NCBI GenBank assembly: GCA_004295045.1
Contig: SHND01000054.1
Location: 1 to 64,000, forward strand
Length of the DNA stretch: 64,000 bases
Origin: Chloroflexota bacterium
Lineage (GTDB): Bacteria; Chloroflexota; Anaerolineae; UBA4142; SHND01
Direction of reading: 5' to 3'
This document shows positions 34,558-46,247 of the stretch, piece after piece. How positions within the stretch are numbered: position 1 is the first letter of the stretch; every line of letters starts with the position of its first letter. The notes under the pieces are model-generated. The model searched no databases and had not been told where the DNA came from. It saw nothing but the letters and a program-made list of their open reading frames with translations. Position numbers and translations under genes: made by a program.

Positions 34558-35489
34558 GCTGTGGCTCTCTCCAGAAATTTTTCGATTTGTTCTGCTGTGC
34601 CAATCGGTTTTGTCGTCGCCGTTTTGGCGATGCGTTTATTCAGTCCGGTCAACACATCTTTTGCGCCGAGTTCCAAAAATTCTGTCACGCCTTGCGCTTC
34701 CATCCACGCGACGCTTTTCACCCACTGCACCGACGATGTTAATTGCGCGAGCATTTCTTGACGCATTTCACCTACATCGTTCATTGGCTCTGCGGTGACA
34801 TTGGAAATGATTGGCACGCGCGGGCTTTGCAAAGGCGTCATCAAAACTGCCGCGCGAAATTCCTCAATCGCGGGGCGCATCAATTCCGAATGCGCGGCGA
34901 TGCTTACCGCCAAAACAATCGCGCGTTTCGCGCCCGCTTTCTTGGCGTTTTCCACCGCGCGTTCGATTGCTTCCTTTTCACCCGAAATCACAATTTGCCC
35001 GGGCGCGTTAAAGTTTGCAACCTGAACGGCGCCGGCATTCTTGCAAATCTCTTGAATTTTTTCATCCTCCACGCCGAGAATTGCCGCCATGGCGCCGGGG
35101 CGTTGGACGCCTGCGCGTTTCATCGCTTCGCCGCGAGCGCGCACCAACTTGATTCCATCCGCAAAGTCCAACACGCCGGCGGCGACGAACGCCGAATATT
35201 CGCCCATGCTGTGTCCCGCGACGAATGAAGCTTCCGCGAGAGAATTGTTCGACGTCTGTTGTAATGCCGCAAGGGCGGCGATGCTGTGTGCGAGGAGCGC
35301 GGGCTGCGCGTTGATCGTGTCGGTGAGTTCAGCTTCCGGTCCCTCAAACATCAATTTCGAAAGAGAAAAGCCGAGTACAGAATCTGCCGCGTCGAGCACC
35401 AACCGCGCGCTCGAATATTTTTCGTACAAATCGCGCGCCATGCCGACGAACTGCGAACCTTGTCCGGGGAACACCCAAGCGGTAGTCAT
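34554..35489 (-). CDS. fabD: Malonyl CoA-acyl carrier protein transacylase
   Basis: 311 aa. WVFPGQGSQFVGMA, the nucleophile motif GHSMGEYSA, Arg in VRARGEAM, and His in VSIAAHSELM complete the FabD active site. It loads malonyl units onto ACP. It starts at ATG 35489, 11 nt after an extended -10 box and without Shine-Dalgarno, so it is likely leaderless and the first gene of fabD-fabG-asp23-nusB-tatA-tatC. Confidence 0.95.
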   Translation of the reverse strand: MTTAWVFPGQGSQFVGMARDLYEKYSSARLVLDAADSVLGFSLSKLMFEGPEAELTDTINAQPALLAHSIAALAALQQTSNNSLAEASFVAGHSMGEYSAFVAAGVLDFADGIKLVRARGEAMKRAGVQRPGAMAAILGVEDEKIQEICKNAGAVQVANFNAPGQIVISGEKEAIERAVENAKKAGAKRAIVLAVSIAAHSELMRPAIEEFRAAVLMTPLQSPRVPIISNVTAEPMNDVGEMRQEMLAQLTSSVQWVKSVAWMEAQGVTEFLELGAKDVLTGLNKRIAKTATTKPIGTAEQIEKFLERATA

Positions 35490-35500
35490 GATGCTTTCAT

Positions 35501-35509
35501 TTTATACCA
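35501..35509 (-). promoter_or_regulatory. Extended -10 promoter of the fabD operon
   Basis: On the minus strand TGGTATAAA is an extended -10 element 11 nt upstream of the fabD ATG. No good -35 is visible, as expected for this class. Confidence 0.55.
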
Positions 35510-35550
35510 AAGAGTTGAAATGTGTATAGCGACATTGACGCATTTCTCGT

Positions 35551-35598
35551 ACAAAAGAAAAGGTCTGGCACTCGCGCGTGGCGAATCACACCAGACCT
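35551..35598 (-). terminator. Terminator after rpmF
   Basis: AGGTCTGG and CCAGACCT (35561-35568 with 35591-35598) form a stem with a 22-nt loop. On the minus strand it is followed by TTTTCTTTTG. Confidence 0.65.
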
Positions 35599-35616
35599 GT
35601 GCTTGGCGAGCACACT

Positions 35617-35811
35617 CTATTTCTTTTTCTTTTCTGCGACCGCCATGACTTCTGCGCCTTTGTAATATCCGCAGTTTGGACAGACGCGATGCGGAATATA
35701 CAAATTGTGGCAGTTGGGACATTCCGTCAGATTCTGCGGCTTGAGCGCGAGATGGCTGCGGCGGCGGTCACGGCGTCCTTTCGAGAGTTTCCGTTTAGGG
35801 AGGGGTGGCAT
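35617..35811 (-). CDS. rpmF: Ribosomal protein bL32
   Basis: 64 aa. MPPLPKRKLSKGRRDRRRSH opens like all L32. CPNCHNLYIPHRVCPNCGYYKG holds the four zinc-binding cysteines, so this is the zinc (C+) type. Basic Lys-rich tail. It follows yceD by 18 bp, the common bacterial arrangement. Confidence 0.97.
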   Translation of the reverse strand: MPPLPKRKLSKGRRDRRRSHLALKPQNLTECPNCHNLYIPHRVCPNCGYYKGAEVMAVAEKKKK

Positions 35812-35829
35812 GTTTACTCCTTGCTTGTG

Positions 35830-36369
35830 CTAATTCAAATTTTCCGGTTCGTCCAACAATTGTTTCAAGATTGCGAAACGGGGATCCATTTCAACGTCCG
35901 CGCACTCACAATCACCTTCGTTCCAGTTCTTGCCGCAGTTTGGGCAAAGCCCTTTGCAATCGTTGCGGCACAATGGCACCAACGGCAGCGCGAGCGTCAA
36001 ATCTTGGCGCACGATTTCCGACAAATCTAAAAGGTGATGCGCATCAATCTTGGTTGCTTCGTCCGCATCGTCGGGCTGTGGCAAACGCGCCCCGGTGAGA
36101 ATATCAATCGTCGGATGAAATTCTTCATCAATCCTAAAGCGCACCGGCATTGAAAACTGGACGAGACAACGACTGCATGTTAATTCAACATTCGTACGCA
36201 AATCAGCGCGCACCAAAATCCCTTCATTGGTGCGAATCAGGTCCACATTCCCAACCAGATCAGTCAGCGGTTTCAGCGATGGATCGAGCTCGGAAATATC
36301 TTCTTGCAGTTGGTAATGGCGCGTCGCCCCAACATGTTCTTTGAGTAGTTGCGAAACATTGTATCGCAT
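35830..36369 (-). CDS. yceD: YceD/DUF177-family protein
   Basis: 179 aa. The central VRADLRTNVELTCSRCLVQFSMPV and the C-terminal LVPLCRNDCKGLCPNCGKNWNEGDCEC (Cys cluster, probably zinc) identify the family. YceD is co-transcribed with rpmF widely and has been linked to 23S rRNA maturation and ribosome assembly. First gene of yceD-rpmF, behind a strong promoter and a structured leader. Confidence 0.93.
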   Translation of the reverse strand: MRYNVSQLLKEHVGATRHYQLQEDISELDPSLKPLTDLVGNVDLIRTNEGILVRADLRTNVELTCSRCLVQFSMPVRFRIDEEFHPTIDILTGARLPQPDDADEATKIDAHHLLDLSEIVRQDLTLALPLVPLCRNDCKGLCPNCGKNWNEGDCECADVEMDPRFAILKQLLDEPENLN

Positions 36370-36473
36370 CTTTCACCGTCCAATCTGCGCACCTTGCGGA
36401 GCGTATCCTTGCCTGATGCAAGGGAAAGCCAGCGCATGACGCGCTGGCTTGTGGCACGACGCTTTGGATAACG
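36370..36473 (-). other. Structured leader of the yceD-rpmF operon
   Basis: The leader of about 100 nt carries two hairpins: AAGCCAGCGC/GCGCTGGCTT (36426-36450, 5-nt loop) and CCTTGC/GCAAGG (36407-36423). The first is followed by TTTCCCTT only. It could be a ribosomal-protein autoregulatory leader or a leaky attenuator. Not matched to a known family. Confidence 0.45.
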
Positions 36474-36479
36474 CAGAAC

Positions 36480-36507
36480 ATTATATTCGAATCAATATTC
36501 TCGTCAA
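36480..36507 (-). promoter_or_regulatory. Promoter of the yceD-rpmF operon
   Basis: Minus strand TTGACG (36502-36507), 16 bp, TATAAT (36480-36485). The -35 box lies in the T-run of the preceding gene's terminator. Confidence 0.75.
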
Positions 36508-36545
36508 AAAAAGAATGAACAGCACGCTTTGTGCTGTTCATTCTT
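36504..36545 (-). terminator. Terminator after the SepIVA-like gene
   Basis: AAGAATGAACAGCAC (36511-36525) pairs with GTGCTGTTCATTCTT (36531-36545), a 15-bp stem. On the minus strand a T-run follows. Confidence 0.9.
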
Positions 36546-37077
36546 ACGAATTCGCAACGGGTCCGGCAGGCGGAGCCGGTGGCGTACTGCCACCCACCGC
36601 GCCGCGTTTGTCGCTCAACATTCGCAGCCCATTATGTACGGTGCCTTGCAGAGTTGCCACACGGGCGGTGAGTTCGTCCAGGCGCTGCTGCAATTCGGTC
36701 AGCACTTGGTTCGCGTAATCGTCCGCCCCCGCGCGCGTGTTTTTGGCATCTAGGTCTGCCTGCGCCATGATCGCTTGCGAACGCGCTTGCGCGGTTTTGA
36801 CGACTTCGCTCATGTCCGCCATCCGCGTCGATTCTTCTTTCGCCATTTGGACAATGCGGTCGGCTTCTTCCTTTGCTTGCGCGAGGATGCGGTCTTTTTC
36901 TTGGGTCACACGCCGCGATTGTTTGATTTCTTCGGGGACGGCAATGCGCAATTGATCAATGATGTCGAGACATTCATCTTCATCAATCATGCGCTTGTTG
37001 CTGAATGGCACCGCCGTGCCTTTGTTGACGGCAGCTTCGAGACGATCAACCAAATAAAGGATGTCTATGGTGATCAA
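36544..37077 (-). CDS. SepIVA/DivIVA-like coiled-coil protein
   Basis: 177 aa. An N-terminal segment (ITIDILYLVDRLEAAVNKG, MIDEDECLDIIDQLRIAVPEEIKQ) is followed by a coiled coil (about 55-150) and a Pro/Gly tail. The opening matches the actinobacterial SepIVA type (often annotated as ATPase or DivIVA-like). SepIVA lies beside yceD (DUF177) there too, which supports the call. It likely acts in septation or polar envelope growth at the inner membrane face. It is transcribed separately from yceD. Confidence 0.75.
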   Translation of the reverse strand: MITIDILYLVDRLEAAVNKGTAVPFSNKRMIDEDECLDIIDQLRIAVPEEIKQSRRVTQEKDRILAQAKEEADRIVQMAKEESTRMADMSEVVKTAQARSQAIMAQADLDAKNTRAGADDYANQVLTELQQRLDELTARVATLQGTVHNGLRMLSDKRGAVGGSTPPAPPAGPVANS

Positions 37078-37136
37078 CCCCTTTCATCCCACCGAAAGTG
37101 CGGGGGTTGTGGAAGGATTTTGCATTCCCTAAAGCG

Positions 37137-37171
37137 GAATGTTGTGAGCTTGAAAAAAGTATACAACATTC
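37137..37171 (-). promoter_or_regulatory. Promoter with flanking inverted repeat before the SepIVA-like gene
   Basis: A minus-strand TATACT (37158-37163) lies between arms GAATGTTGT (37137-37145) and ACAACATTC (37163-37171). The 9-bp perfect inverted repeat overlaps the -10 region, an operator-like layout. The -35 is weak. Confidence 0.4.
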
Positions 37172-37248
37172 TTTTTCCAAGATTGCGATGATACTACTAC
37201 AAAATGCACACAAATACAATTGCCGCGCGGCGCGTTGGATGGCTTGGC

Positions 37249-37776
37249 TTATTCTTGCAGCGAAACTAATTTTACCTTGTCCCCGCGATCTTCGCCCAAC
37301 TGCGCGATGCGGACTTTGAGTTTTGATGCCACATAGGGCGGCACCATTTCTGAAATATCGCCATTCGCCAACGCCACTTCTTTGAGAATGCTGGAACTCA
37401 AAAACGCGTACTGTGTGCCGGTCATCAAACATACGGTATCAATTTCCGGTGCCTGCTGTTTGTTGATGAGCGCCATTTGATACTCGATTTCAAAATCGTG
37501 CGTCGCGCGCAAACCGCGCACAATCGCTTTCGCGCCCACTTGCCGCGCAAACAAAACGGTGAGTCCGTGATAGGAACATACTTCGACTTTTGGTAAATCG
37601 CGCGCCGCCTGGCGCATGAATTCGAGGCGTTCCTCTTCGTTGAACAAGATACTTTTGAGCGGACGATCATACGCTGCCCAAATGAGCTTGTCAAAGAGCA
37701 GTGACGCCCGCCGCGCGATTTCAATGTGTCCGTTGTGTATCGGATCGAATGATCCGGGGTAAATGGCGATGGTCAT
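37249..37776 (-). CDS. coaD: Phosphopantetheine adenylyltransferase
   Basis: 175 aa, starting MTIAIYPGSFDPIHNGHIEI at ATG 37776. The (H/T)xGH nucleotidyl-transfer motif is HNGH. VRGLRATHDFEIEYQMALINK and TQYAFLSSSILKEVA are conserved. It converts 4'-phosphopantetheine and ATP to dephospho-CoA. A TAAAAT box 7 nt before the ATG suggests a leaderless start. Confidence 0.95.
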   Translation of the reverse strand: MTIAIYPGSFDPIHNGHIEIARRASLLFDKLIWAAYDRPLKSILFNEEERLEFMRQAARDLPKVEVCSYHGLTVLFARQVGAKAIVRGLRATHDFEIEYQMALINKQQAPEIDTVCLMTGTQYAFLSSSILKEVALANGDISEMVPPYVASKLKVRIAQLGEDRGDKVKLVSLQE

Positions 37777-37808
37777 GTTGAAAATTTTATCGTGTGTGAT
37801 GTCTTGGC

Positions 37809-40559
<2,751 letters not shown>

Positions 40560-40560
<1 letters not shown>

Positions 40561-41417
40561 CAATACTTGCCATTCACCCAAGCAACCCCGACTGCCCCGG
40601 GACCCGTGTGCGCGCCAATGACCGGTCCGGTCTCGCAAACCATGATCTGTTCTTCAAACCATGTTTCCGCGAAATGTTTGCGGAGCGCCTCTGCCATTTC
40701 CGGCGCGGCGGCGTGAATGATGGCGAGTTCTTGAATGGGTCCCGACCCCAGAACAATGTCGGCGATGCGCTCCACCGCGCGTTTTTGTGTGCGAATTTTC
40801 TCGACGAGGAGCACTTCGCCATTCACCAACGAGATGATTGGTTTCACGTTGAGCAAACCGCCGACGAGCGCCGCGCCTTTGCCTAGCCGTCCGCCGCGCA
40901 CAGCATAATCCAAGGTATCGAGCATCGCAATGGCGTGTGTGCGCGGAATAACATCGTCAATCAGTTCGGTGATTTCATCGAGCGCATAGCCATAACGCGC
41001 CGCGCGCGCCGCATAGATTGCCAACCAACCCAAGCCCATCGAGGTGGCGCGCGAATCTACGACCTGAATTTGCAAGCCGAGCGGGTCTGCCGTTTGGAGC
41101 GCATCGGTCGCGAGGCGCGCCGAATTGTACATCCCCGTCAACGTCTTGACGCTGTGGATCGAATAAATTTGATTTGTCGTACTCGACAATTCACCAAAGA
41201 CTTCGAGAAACGTGCCGGGCGATGCTTGTGAGGTTGAGGGCACGACGGGGCTGGATTGTAGTTTTTCGTAAAATTCAGTCGGCGACAATTCCACACGGTC
41301 GCGGTAACTCTCTTCGCCGAAATGGATAAAACACGGCACGCGAATAATATCCAGCTCTTGTGCAATGTCATCGGGAATATCGGAAAGTGAATCGGTAACA
41401 ACTCGGACTTGAGACAT
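40560..41417 (-). CDS. DegV-family fatty-acid-binding protein (FakB-like), copy 1
   Basis: 285 aa. VVTDSLSDIPDDIAQELDI, the Thr/Ser acyl-carboxylate site in VVPSTSQASPGTFLEVF, SRATSMGLGWLAIYAA, and the C-terminal GPVIGAHTGPGAVGVAWV (His loop) are DegV/FakB hallmarks. FakB presents fatty acids to FakA for phosphorylation. A second copy lies upstream and a FakA-type gene beyond it. Cytosolic. Confidence 0.92.
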
Positions 41418-41502
41418 GATTCAAAATTGAATTGAAAAAATGCTTAACACGCAAATAAGAAACGAGGGGTATGCATTACGCATTTTCCAATGTGAATTGA
41501 TT

Positions 41503-42345
41503 TTACATTCCTTCATAAACAACGACGCCCAATGCGCCCGGTCCCAAAAATGCGCCGAGCGAGGGTCCGTACATTTCCACTTTCATATCGAGATTGGGCA
41601 GTTGGAGGTTCACTTGCTCAATCAGCAGCGCGACATCTTCGGGCGTGGTCGAATGGAGTACATCCATTTTTTCGATGTGCGTGAACTCGATGATAAATTC
41701 GACCAACTTTTCAACGGCTTTGGCGCGCGTACGAACCTTTTCCAGTACGACGATCTCGCCCTCTTCTAAAATCAACAACGGCTTGATATTCAGAAATGTT
41801 CCCAAAATCGCTTGCGCTTTGCGAATACGCCCGCTGCGTTCAAGATATTCGAGCGTATCTGCGAACGCGGCAATATACGTGCGCGGAATGAGTCCGCGCG
41901 TCAGGCGCACCACTTCTTCGACATCGGCGCCCTGTTTTGCCGCGCGGGCGGCTGTTGTGGCAATCATGCCGAGCCCCGTAGAAATAAGCTGTGAATCAAT
42001 CAGGCGAATTTTCGCGCGCCCCATCAGAGGCATTGCGGCGCGCTGCGCGTTCGCGTACGTCCTCGACAATTTCGAAGAATTGAACAGCATGACGATTTCG
42101 TCGGTTTGCTTCATCAATTCATCCAACGTCTGCTCAAACTGTTGAACGGTAGGCGGCACAAGAATTGGCGTCGCGTTGGTGCGCGCAAGTTTGGTGAAAA
42201 ATTCTTTGGCATTCAAATCAATGCCCTCGCGGTACGACTTGTTGCCAAGCTGAATCGTCAGGGGCAGCACCGTAATGCCAAGCGACTCGGCGAGTTCCGG
42301 CGAAATATCGGCTGTACTGTCGGTGATAAGTTTTACTTGAGACAT
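41503..42345 (-). CDS. DegV-family fatty-acid-binding protein (FakB-like), copy 2
   Basis: 280 aa. LITDSTADISPELAESLGI, PILVPPTVQQFEQTLDEL (the usual TS pair is VP-PT here), DSQLISTGLGMIATTAAR, and the C-terminal GPSLGAFLGPGALGVVVY. The C-terminal loop has AFLGP where copy 1 has AHTGP, so the lid His is replaced. The two copies probably bind different fatty acids, as FakB1 and FakB2 do in Staphylococcus. It lies directly downstream of fakA across repeat locus f. Confidence 0.9.
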   Translation of the reverse strand: MSQVKLITDSTADISPELAESLGITVLPLTIQLGNKSYREGIDLNAKEFFTKLARTNATPILVPPTVQQFEQTLDELMKQTDEIVMLFNSSKLSRTYANAQRAAMPLMGRAKIRLIDSQLISTGLGMIATTAARAAKQGADVEEVVRLTRGLIPRTYIAAFADTLEYLERSGRIRKAQAILGTFLNIKPLLILEEGEIVVLEKVRTRAKAVEKLVEFIIEFTHIEKMDVLHSTTPEDVALLIEQVNLQLPNLDMKVEMYGPSLGAFLGPGALGVVVYEGM

Positions 42346-42347
42346 AG

Positions 42348-42420
42348 GCGACGATGAAAGACCGACGACGAATGACGTCTAATTGAAAGCTCGGTCATTC
42401 GTCTTTCGGCGTTCGTCTTA
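42348..42420. repeat. GACGA/GAATGAC-unit repeat hairpin (locus f)
   Basis: GACGACGAATGAC at about 42364-42376 is inverted relative to GGTCATTCGTC at about 42393-42403, with further GACGA- and CGTC-type units outside. It fills the fakA-degV gap and contains the fakA stop codon (42418-42420). Confidence 0.65.
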
Positions 42421-44139
42421 TTCTATCGAAATAATGTACGGATACAATGGCTGTCCGCCTGCATGGATTTCAATAACTTGATCGGGGAACTCGTGCTGCA
42501 CGTAAGAGTAGGTCTCTTGCGCGACAGAGGGCGTCACTTCACTTCCAAAGTAGAGGGTGACGATTTCATTATTCTGTGCGCCCGCTTGATGCAGTACTTG
42601 AAGCAGCAAAGGCGTGAGTTCATCGCCCGATGCGACCAGTTCCCCGTCGAGCAGCGCAATCGGTTTCCCCTGTTGAACTGTCATGCCATTCACTTGTGCG
42701 GAGCGCACCGCATGTGTGAGCTCGACTGTGCGCACTCGGTTCAAGGCGGCGCCCATCATCCGCACATTCGTATCAAGATCGCCTTGAAAGTTAAAGGCGA
42801 GCAGCGCGGCGAGACCTTGCGGCACGGTGCGTGAGGGAACCACACGCGTCTTTTTGTCGGTCAACTGTTGGACCTGCTGCGCGACCGGAATGATATTTTT
42901 GTCGTTTGGCAGCAAAATGATTTCGCGTCCTTTGACGGAATTAATTGCATCCAAAAGCTCTTGCGCGCTCGGATTCATGGTTGGACCACCGCTTACGATC
43001 GCGCTAACGCCCAGTGATTGGAAAATTTCTTTGAGCCCTTCACCCGGCGCGACCGCAATCGTTGCAACACCGGTCATTTCATCCGTCGAAGTGGGGGCGG
43101 GCGGACGCGCGGCAAGTGGCAAGATCGCACCCAAATTTTCCGCGCCGATGCGCATGTCCGCCGTGTTGCCCGCCATAAAGTCGGCGTACTGCGCTTGCAT
43201 ATTTTCGATAATGATATTGACCAACGGACCTTGCTCGGCGCCATACTTGAGAATGTCGCCGGGATTCAATGCGTGAATGTGAACTTTGATCAGCGTCTCA
43301 TCGCCGACGATCAGCGCGGACTCGCCCATCGCGGAAATTTTTTCGCGTATTTCATCCACATTCAAAACATTGCCGCGAATATGAAATTGAATGTCATAGC
43401 CGAACCCTTCTTCCACTGCAAGGTTCTCGAGATGCTGCGCACCGATTCCCAATTTTGTACTCTCTAGCGTTTCCCCTGCAAGATATTTGAGCGCACCTTC
43501 CAAAATAAAGGCAAGTCCCTGTCCGCCCGCATCCACGACGCCTGCCTCTTTGAGAATCGGTAACAGCTGTGGCGTTCGCTGCACCGCACTCTGCGCGGCT
43601 TGATGCGTGGCTTGCAACACGAATCGAATGTCATTCGATTGTGCGGCGGCAATGACGGCGCGGTCGCCCGCTTCGCGAATCACCGTGAGAATCGTCCCTT
43701 CGACCGGTTTGATCACGCCCTTGTAGGCGGTATGCGCGCCTTCCACAAACGAATCTGCAAATAGGCGCGCCTCAATCGTCTCGCGTTTATCTACCGCGCG
43801 CGCCATACCGCGCAAGATTTGCGAAAAAATGACGCCGGAATTGCCGCGCGCTCCCAGCAACGCGCCGCGCGACAAGGCGTTATAAATTTCTCCGGCATTG
43901 TGCGATCCGTTCGCGTTTGCTTCGCGCACAGCAGCTTGGATGGTAAGGAGCATATTTGTGCCTGTGTCACCGTCAGGCACAGGAAAGACGTTCAATGAAT
44001 TGACCAAAGGGACGTTGTTTTCGAGCCAGATAGCGCCAGCGCTAAACATCCTTCTGACTAGAGTTCCATCCACCTCTTTGATAATGGGTTGTTCGGCTAA
44101 ATCATCCAAAGCAGCTCTGCCTGATTTTGTTTTGGTCAC
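42418..44139 (-). CDS. fakA: Fatty acid kinase catalytic subunit (FakA/DAK2, YloV-like)
   Basis: 573 aa starting at GTG 44139. The DAK2 (DhaL-like) kinase domain has NVFPVPDGDTGTNMLLT (Asp ligands for Mg-ATP), ALSRGALLGARGNSGVIFSQILRG and DAGGQGLAFIL. The middle domain and the C-terminal domain (GDDLTPL-like GELVASGDELTPLLLQVL; VTLYFGSEVT) complete a full-length FakA. It phosphorylates FakB-bound fatty acids to acyl-phosphates for phospholipid synthesis. Asp23-fakA-degV order is conserved in many Gram-positive-type genomes. Confidence 0.93.
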   Translation of the reverse strand: MTKTKSGRAALDDLAEQPIIKEVDGTLVRRMFSAGAIWLENNVPLVNSLNVFPVPDGDTGTNMLLTIQAAVREANANGSHNAGEIYNALSRGALLGARGNSGVIFSQILRGMARAVDKRETIEARLFADSFVEGAHTAYKGVIKPVEGTILTVIREAGDRAVIAAAQSNDIRFVLQATHQAAQSAVQRTPQLLPILKEAGVVDAGGQGLAFILEGALKYLAGETLESTKLGIGAQHLENLAVEEGFGYDIQFHIRGNVLNVDEIREKISAMGESALIVGDETLIKVHIHALNPGDILKYGAEQGPLVNIIIENMQAQYADFMAGNTADMRIGAENLGAILPLAARPPAPTSTDEMTGVATIAVAPGEGLKEIFQSLGVSAIVSGGPTMNPSAQELLDAINSVKGREIILLPNDKNIIPVAQQVQQLTDKKTRVVPSRTVPQGLAALLAFNFQGDLDTNVRMMGAALNRVRTVELTHAVRSAQVNGMTVQQGKPIALLDGELVASGDELTPLLLQVLHQAGAQNNEIVTLYFGSEVTPSVAQETYSYVQHEFPDQVIEIHAGGQPLYPYIISIE

Positions 44140-44146
44140 GCGCGTG

Positions 44147-44500
44147 TCACGAATCTTTGCTTACGCGTAACCCTTGCACATGGACATTCACTTGCGCGAC
44201 GGTGAGACCCGTATCGCGCTCGACGACATATTTTACGCGATTTTTGATGCCCTGTGCGACTTGGGTGATGCGCGTTCCGTACTCGATAATCACGTACAAA
44301 TCAATTACAACTTGCCCCTCTATGCACTTGACATCCACGCCGCGTCGAAATTTGGCGCGGGGCAAAAGCGCCGCCACATACTCGCGCGAATCTTTTGGCG
44401 CCATGCCGACGACGCCGTAACTTTCAAGCACCACCAAGCCCGCGATACTTGCTAACGCGTGCGGTTTGACTTCGATTCGTCCCAAGTACGGTTCTGTCAT
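44147..44500 (-). CDS. Asp23/Gls24 (YloU-type) protein
   Basis: 117 aa from ATG 44500. YLGRIEVKPHALASIAGLVVLESYGVVGMA, GVDVKCIEGQVVIDLYVIIEYG and TGLTVAQVNVHVQGL define the DUF322 domain. YloU-like genes lie directly upstream of fakA (yloV) in Firmicutes, as here (7-bp gap). Cytoplasmic or membrane-associated accessory protein of unknown biochemical role, divergent from rpmB. Confidence 0.9.
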   Translation of the reverse strand: MTEPYLGRIEVKPHALASIAGLVVLESYGVVGMAPKDSREYVAALLPRAKFRRGVDVKCIEGQVVIDLYVIIEYGTRITQVAQGIKNRVKYVVERDTGLTVAQVNVHVQGLRVSKDS

Positions 44501-44658
44501 ATGCGTTGGAAAAATTTGCATCAAACGGAGGTTGATGCTAATATAGCCGCCGCCGAAGTTCTGGCGTTTTTTTGTTGCCTGTTGATCCCGCAGCATAACG
44601 CGTTGGACGCGTGTGCGTGTCCCAAGCGTTCGTGCTGCTCACTAAATGGAGTAATTTC

Positions 44659-44880
44659 ATGGCGCAGCGATGTGAATTATGCGGCAAAGGTCCCCAAGCC
44701 GGGCGCGCGGTTTCGTTTTCCAAAAAAGCCACGCCGCGCCGCTTTTTGCCCAATCTGTCTCACCGACATATCGTCGTGAATGGCAAGGCACAGCACCTCA
44801 AAGTGTGCACAAACTGTGTCCGAACCTTGAACAAGACAGAAAAAGGACGCTTTGCAAAATCTCTGACAAAAACTGCGTAA
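44659..44880 (+). CDS. rpmB: Ribosomal protein bL28
   Basis: 73 aa from ATG 44659 (TGGAGT upstream). RCELCGKGPQAGRAVSFSK, RRFLPNLSHRHIVVNGK and VCTNCVRTLNK identify L28. CELC and CTNC make it the zinc-binding type. Its stop codon lies inside a terminator palindrome. The divergent yloU-fakA operon lies opposite, the common arrangement. Confidence 0.97.
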   Translation: MAQRCELCGKGPQAGRAVSFSKKATPRRFLPNLSHRHIVVNGKAQHLKVCTNCVRTLNKTEKGRFAKSLTKTA

Positions 44881-44898
44881 CGCGTTACGCAGTTTTTG
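44866..44898. terminator. Palindromic terminator after rpmB
   Basis: AAAAACTGCGTAACG and its exact inverse CGTTACGCAGTTTTT abut with no real loop beyond the central CGCG. The rpmB TAA is in the left arm. Bidirectional. Confidence 0.85.
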
Positions 44899-44965
44899 TT
44901 TTCACGCGGAACGCTCGAGTTATTAACTCGTGTTTCGCGCCTCTCCCAAAAAATAGCGCGTAAGC

Positions 44966-44992
44966 GTACGGCAAATTTGAAATTTGCCCTAC
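44966..44992. repeat. GTA(C/G)GGCAAATTT palindrome
   Basis: GTACGGCAAATTT and AAATTTGCCCTAC are inverted with one mismatch. The same build as the 20571 palindrome (GTAGGG... with an AT-rich core). The 219-bp rpmB-rlmN gap otherwise holds only a CGAGTTA/TAACTCG mini-hairpin near 44917-44935. Confidence 0.6.
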
Positions 44993-45099
44993 CACTGCGT
45001 AACGTGAGTTGTCAAGTCGCCTTGACGCTGCCTCTCTGTCGTTACTCGTATCATCGCACGTAAACGCGTAATTTTTCCCCACATTTCGATTACAAACTC

Positions 45100-46245
45100 T
45101 CATTGCCCAACTGATGTTGCCAATGGTAATGCCGCCATTTGGGAATTGTGCTGCGTAATTTTTTGACGTAACTGTCCACAGCCCGCCGCGATCTCGATGC
45201 CCTTTTCCACGCGCAAGGTCGTTGGAATTTTCGCGTTATTCAAGATGCGTTGGAATTCTTGTACGCGCGCGTAGGGCGTGCGTTGGTACGGCGATTCACT
45301 GGTGGGATTCAACGGAATCAAATTGACGTGGCATAACAATCCCGCAAGCAGCTCTGCCACGCCGCGCGCCTGCTGCGGACTGTCGTTGATTCCATCCATC
45401 AAGGCGTACTCGAAGGTGAGGCGGCGATGTGTCGCTTGCACGTACGCGTGACACGCGTTCATTAATTCGCGCAAAGGATATTTGCGATTCACCGGTACAA
45501 GCACATCGCGCAATTTGTCGTCGGGTGCGTGTAACGAGACCGCGAGATTCACTTGCGAATGTTTCTGAATGAGTTGGTAAATTCCATCTACGTATCCCGA
45601 AGTGGAAACCGTAATCCGCCGCGCCCCCATGCCCAAGCGCGCAGGATCGGTGAACGCTTCAATCGCGCGCCACGTCACGTTAAATTTCATAAACGGCTCG
45701 CCCATGCCCATGATGACGATATTTGTCAAAGGCATTTCATAGCCCGCGCGCTTTTCGACGCGCGCGAAATACAATACTTGCGCGACAATTTCGCCGAGCG
45801 TGAGATTGCGAATATAGCCCGCCTGTCCCGTTTCGCAAAAAGGACAACCAACCGGACAACCGACTTGCGTGGAAAGACAGACAGTCCGCCGCGCAACATT
45901 CGGCGGGTCGCTGCTATCTTCGGGCGAACCGGGCGCGTCGAGGTAACGCATCAAAACCGTTTCGACCGTTTGCCCATCCGCCATTTGGAACAACGCCTTA
46001 CGCGTTAACCCATCGGCGGAATTTTGCGCGGCGACGAGCCTTAAACTTCCGAGTGTCGTTTCTTCTTTCAAGCGCGTGCGCAGCGTCGTCGGCAGATTCG
46101 ACATGGCATCGAAATCATCCGCCAGCTCGCGATAGAGCCATCTTTGAAGCTGCCTGACACGATAAACCGGCTCGTTCCAACTTGCGATCAAGCCGGTCAA
46201 TTCATGCGTATCGAGATTCAAGAGATCAATACGTTTTTCTGTCAC
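45100..46245 (-). CDS. rlmN: Dual-specificity rRNA/tRNA methyltransferase RlmN
   Basis: 381 aa starting at GTG 46245, with GAAGG upstream, five bases past the stop of the preceding gene. RlmN_N domain (LIASWNEPVYRVRQLQRWLY). Radical-SAM Cys triad in GCPVGCPFCETG; NIVIMGMGEPFMKF; ISTSGYVDGI-type strand; AVSLHAPDDKLRD; GCGQLR with the C-terminal catalytic Cys. It makes m2A2503 in 23S rRNA and m2A37 in some tRNAs. Confidence 0.95.
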   Translation of the reverse strand: MTEKRIDLLNLDTHELTGLIASWNEPVYRVRQLQRWLYRELADDFDAMSNLPTTLRTRLKEETTLGSLRLVAAQNSADGLTRKALFQMADGQTVETVLMRYLDAPGSPEDSSDPPNVARRTVCLSTQVGCPVGCPFCETGQAGYIRNLTLGEIVAQVLYFARVEKRAGYEMPLTNIVIMGMGEPFMKFNVTWRAIEAFTDPARLGMGARRITVSTSGYVDGIYQLIQKHSQVNLAVSLHAPDDKLRDVLVPVNRKYPLRELMNACHAYVQATHRRLTFEYALMDGINDSPQQARGVAELLAGLLCHVNLIPLNPTSESPYQRTPYARVQEFQRILNNAKIPTTLRVEKGIEIAAGCGQLRQKITQHNSQMAALPLATSVGQ

Positions 46246-46247
46246 AT

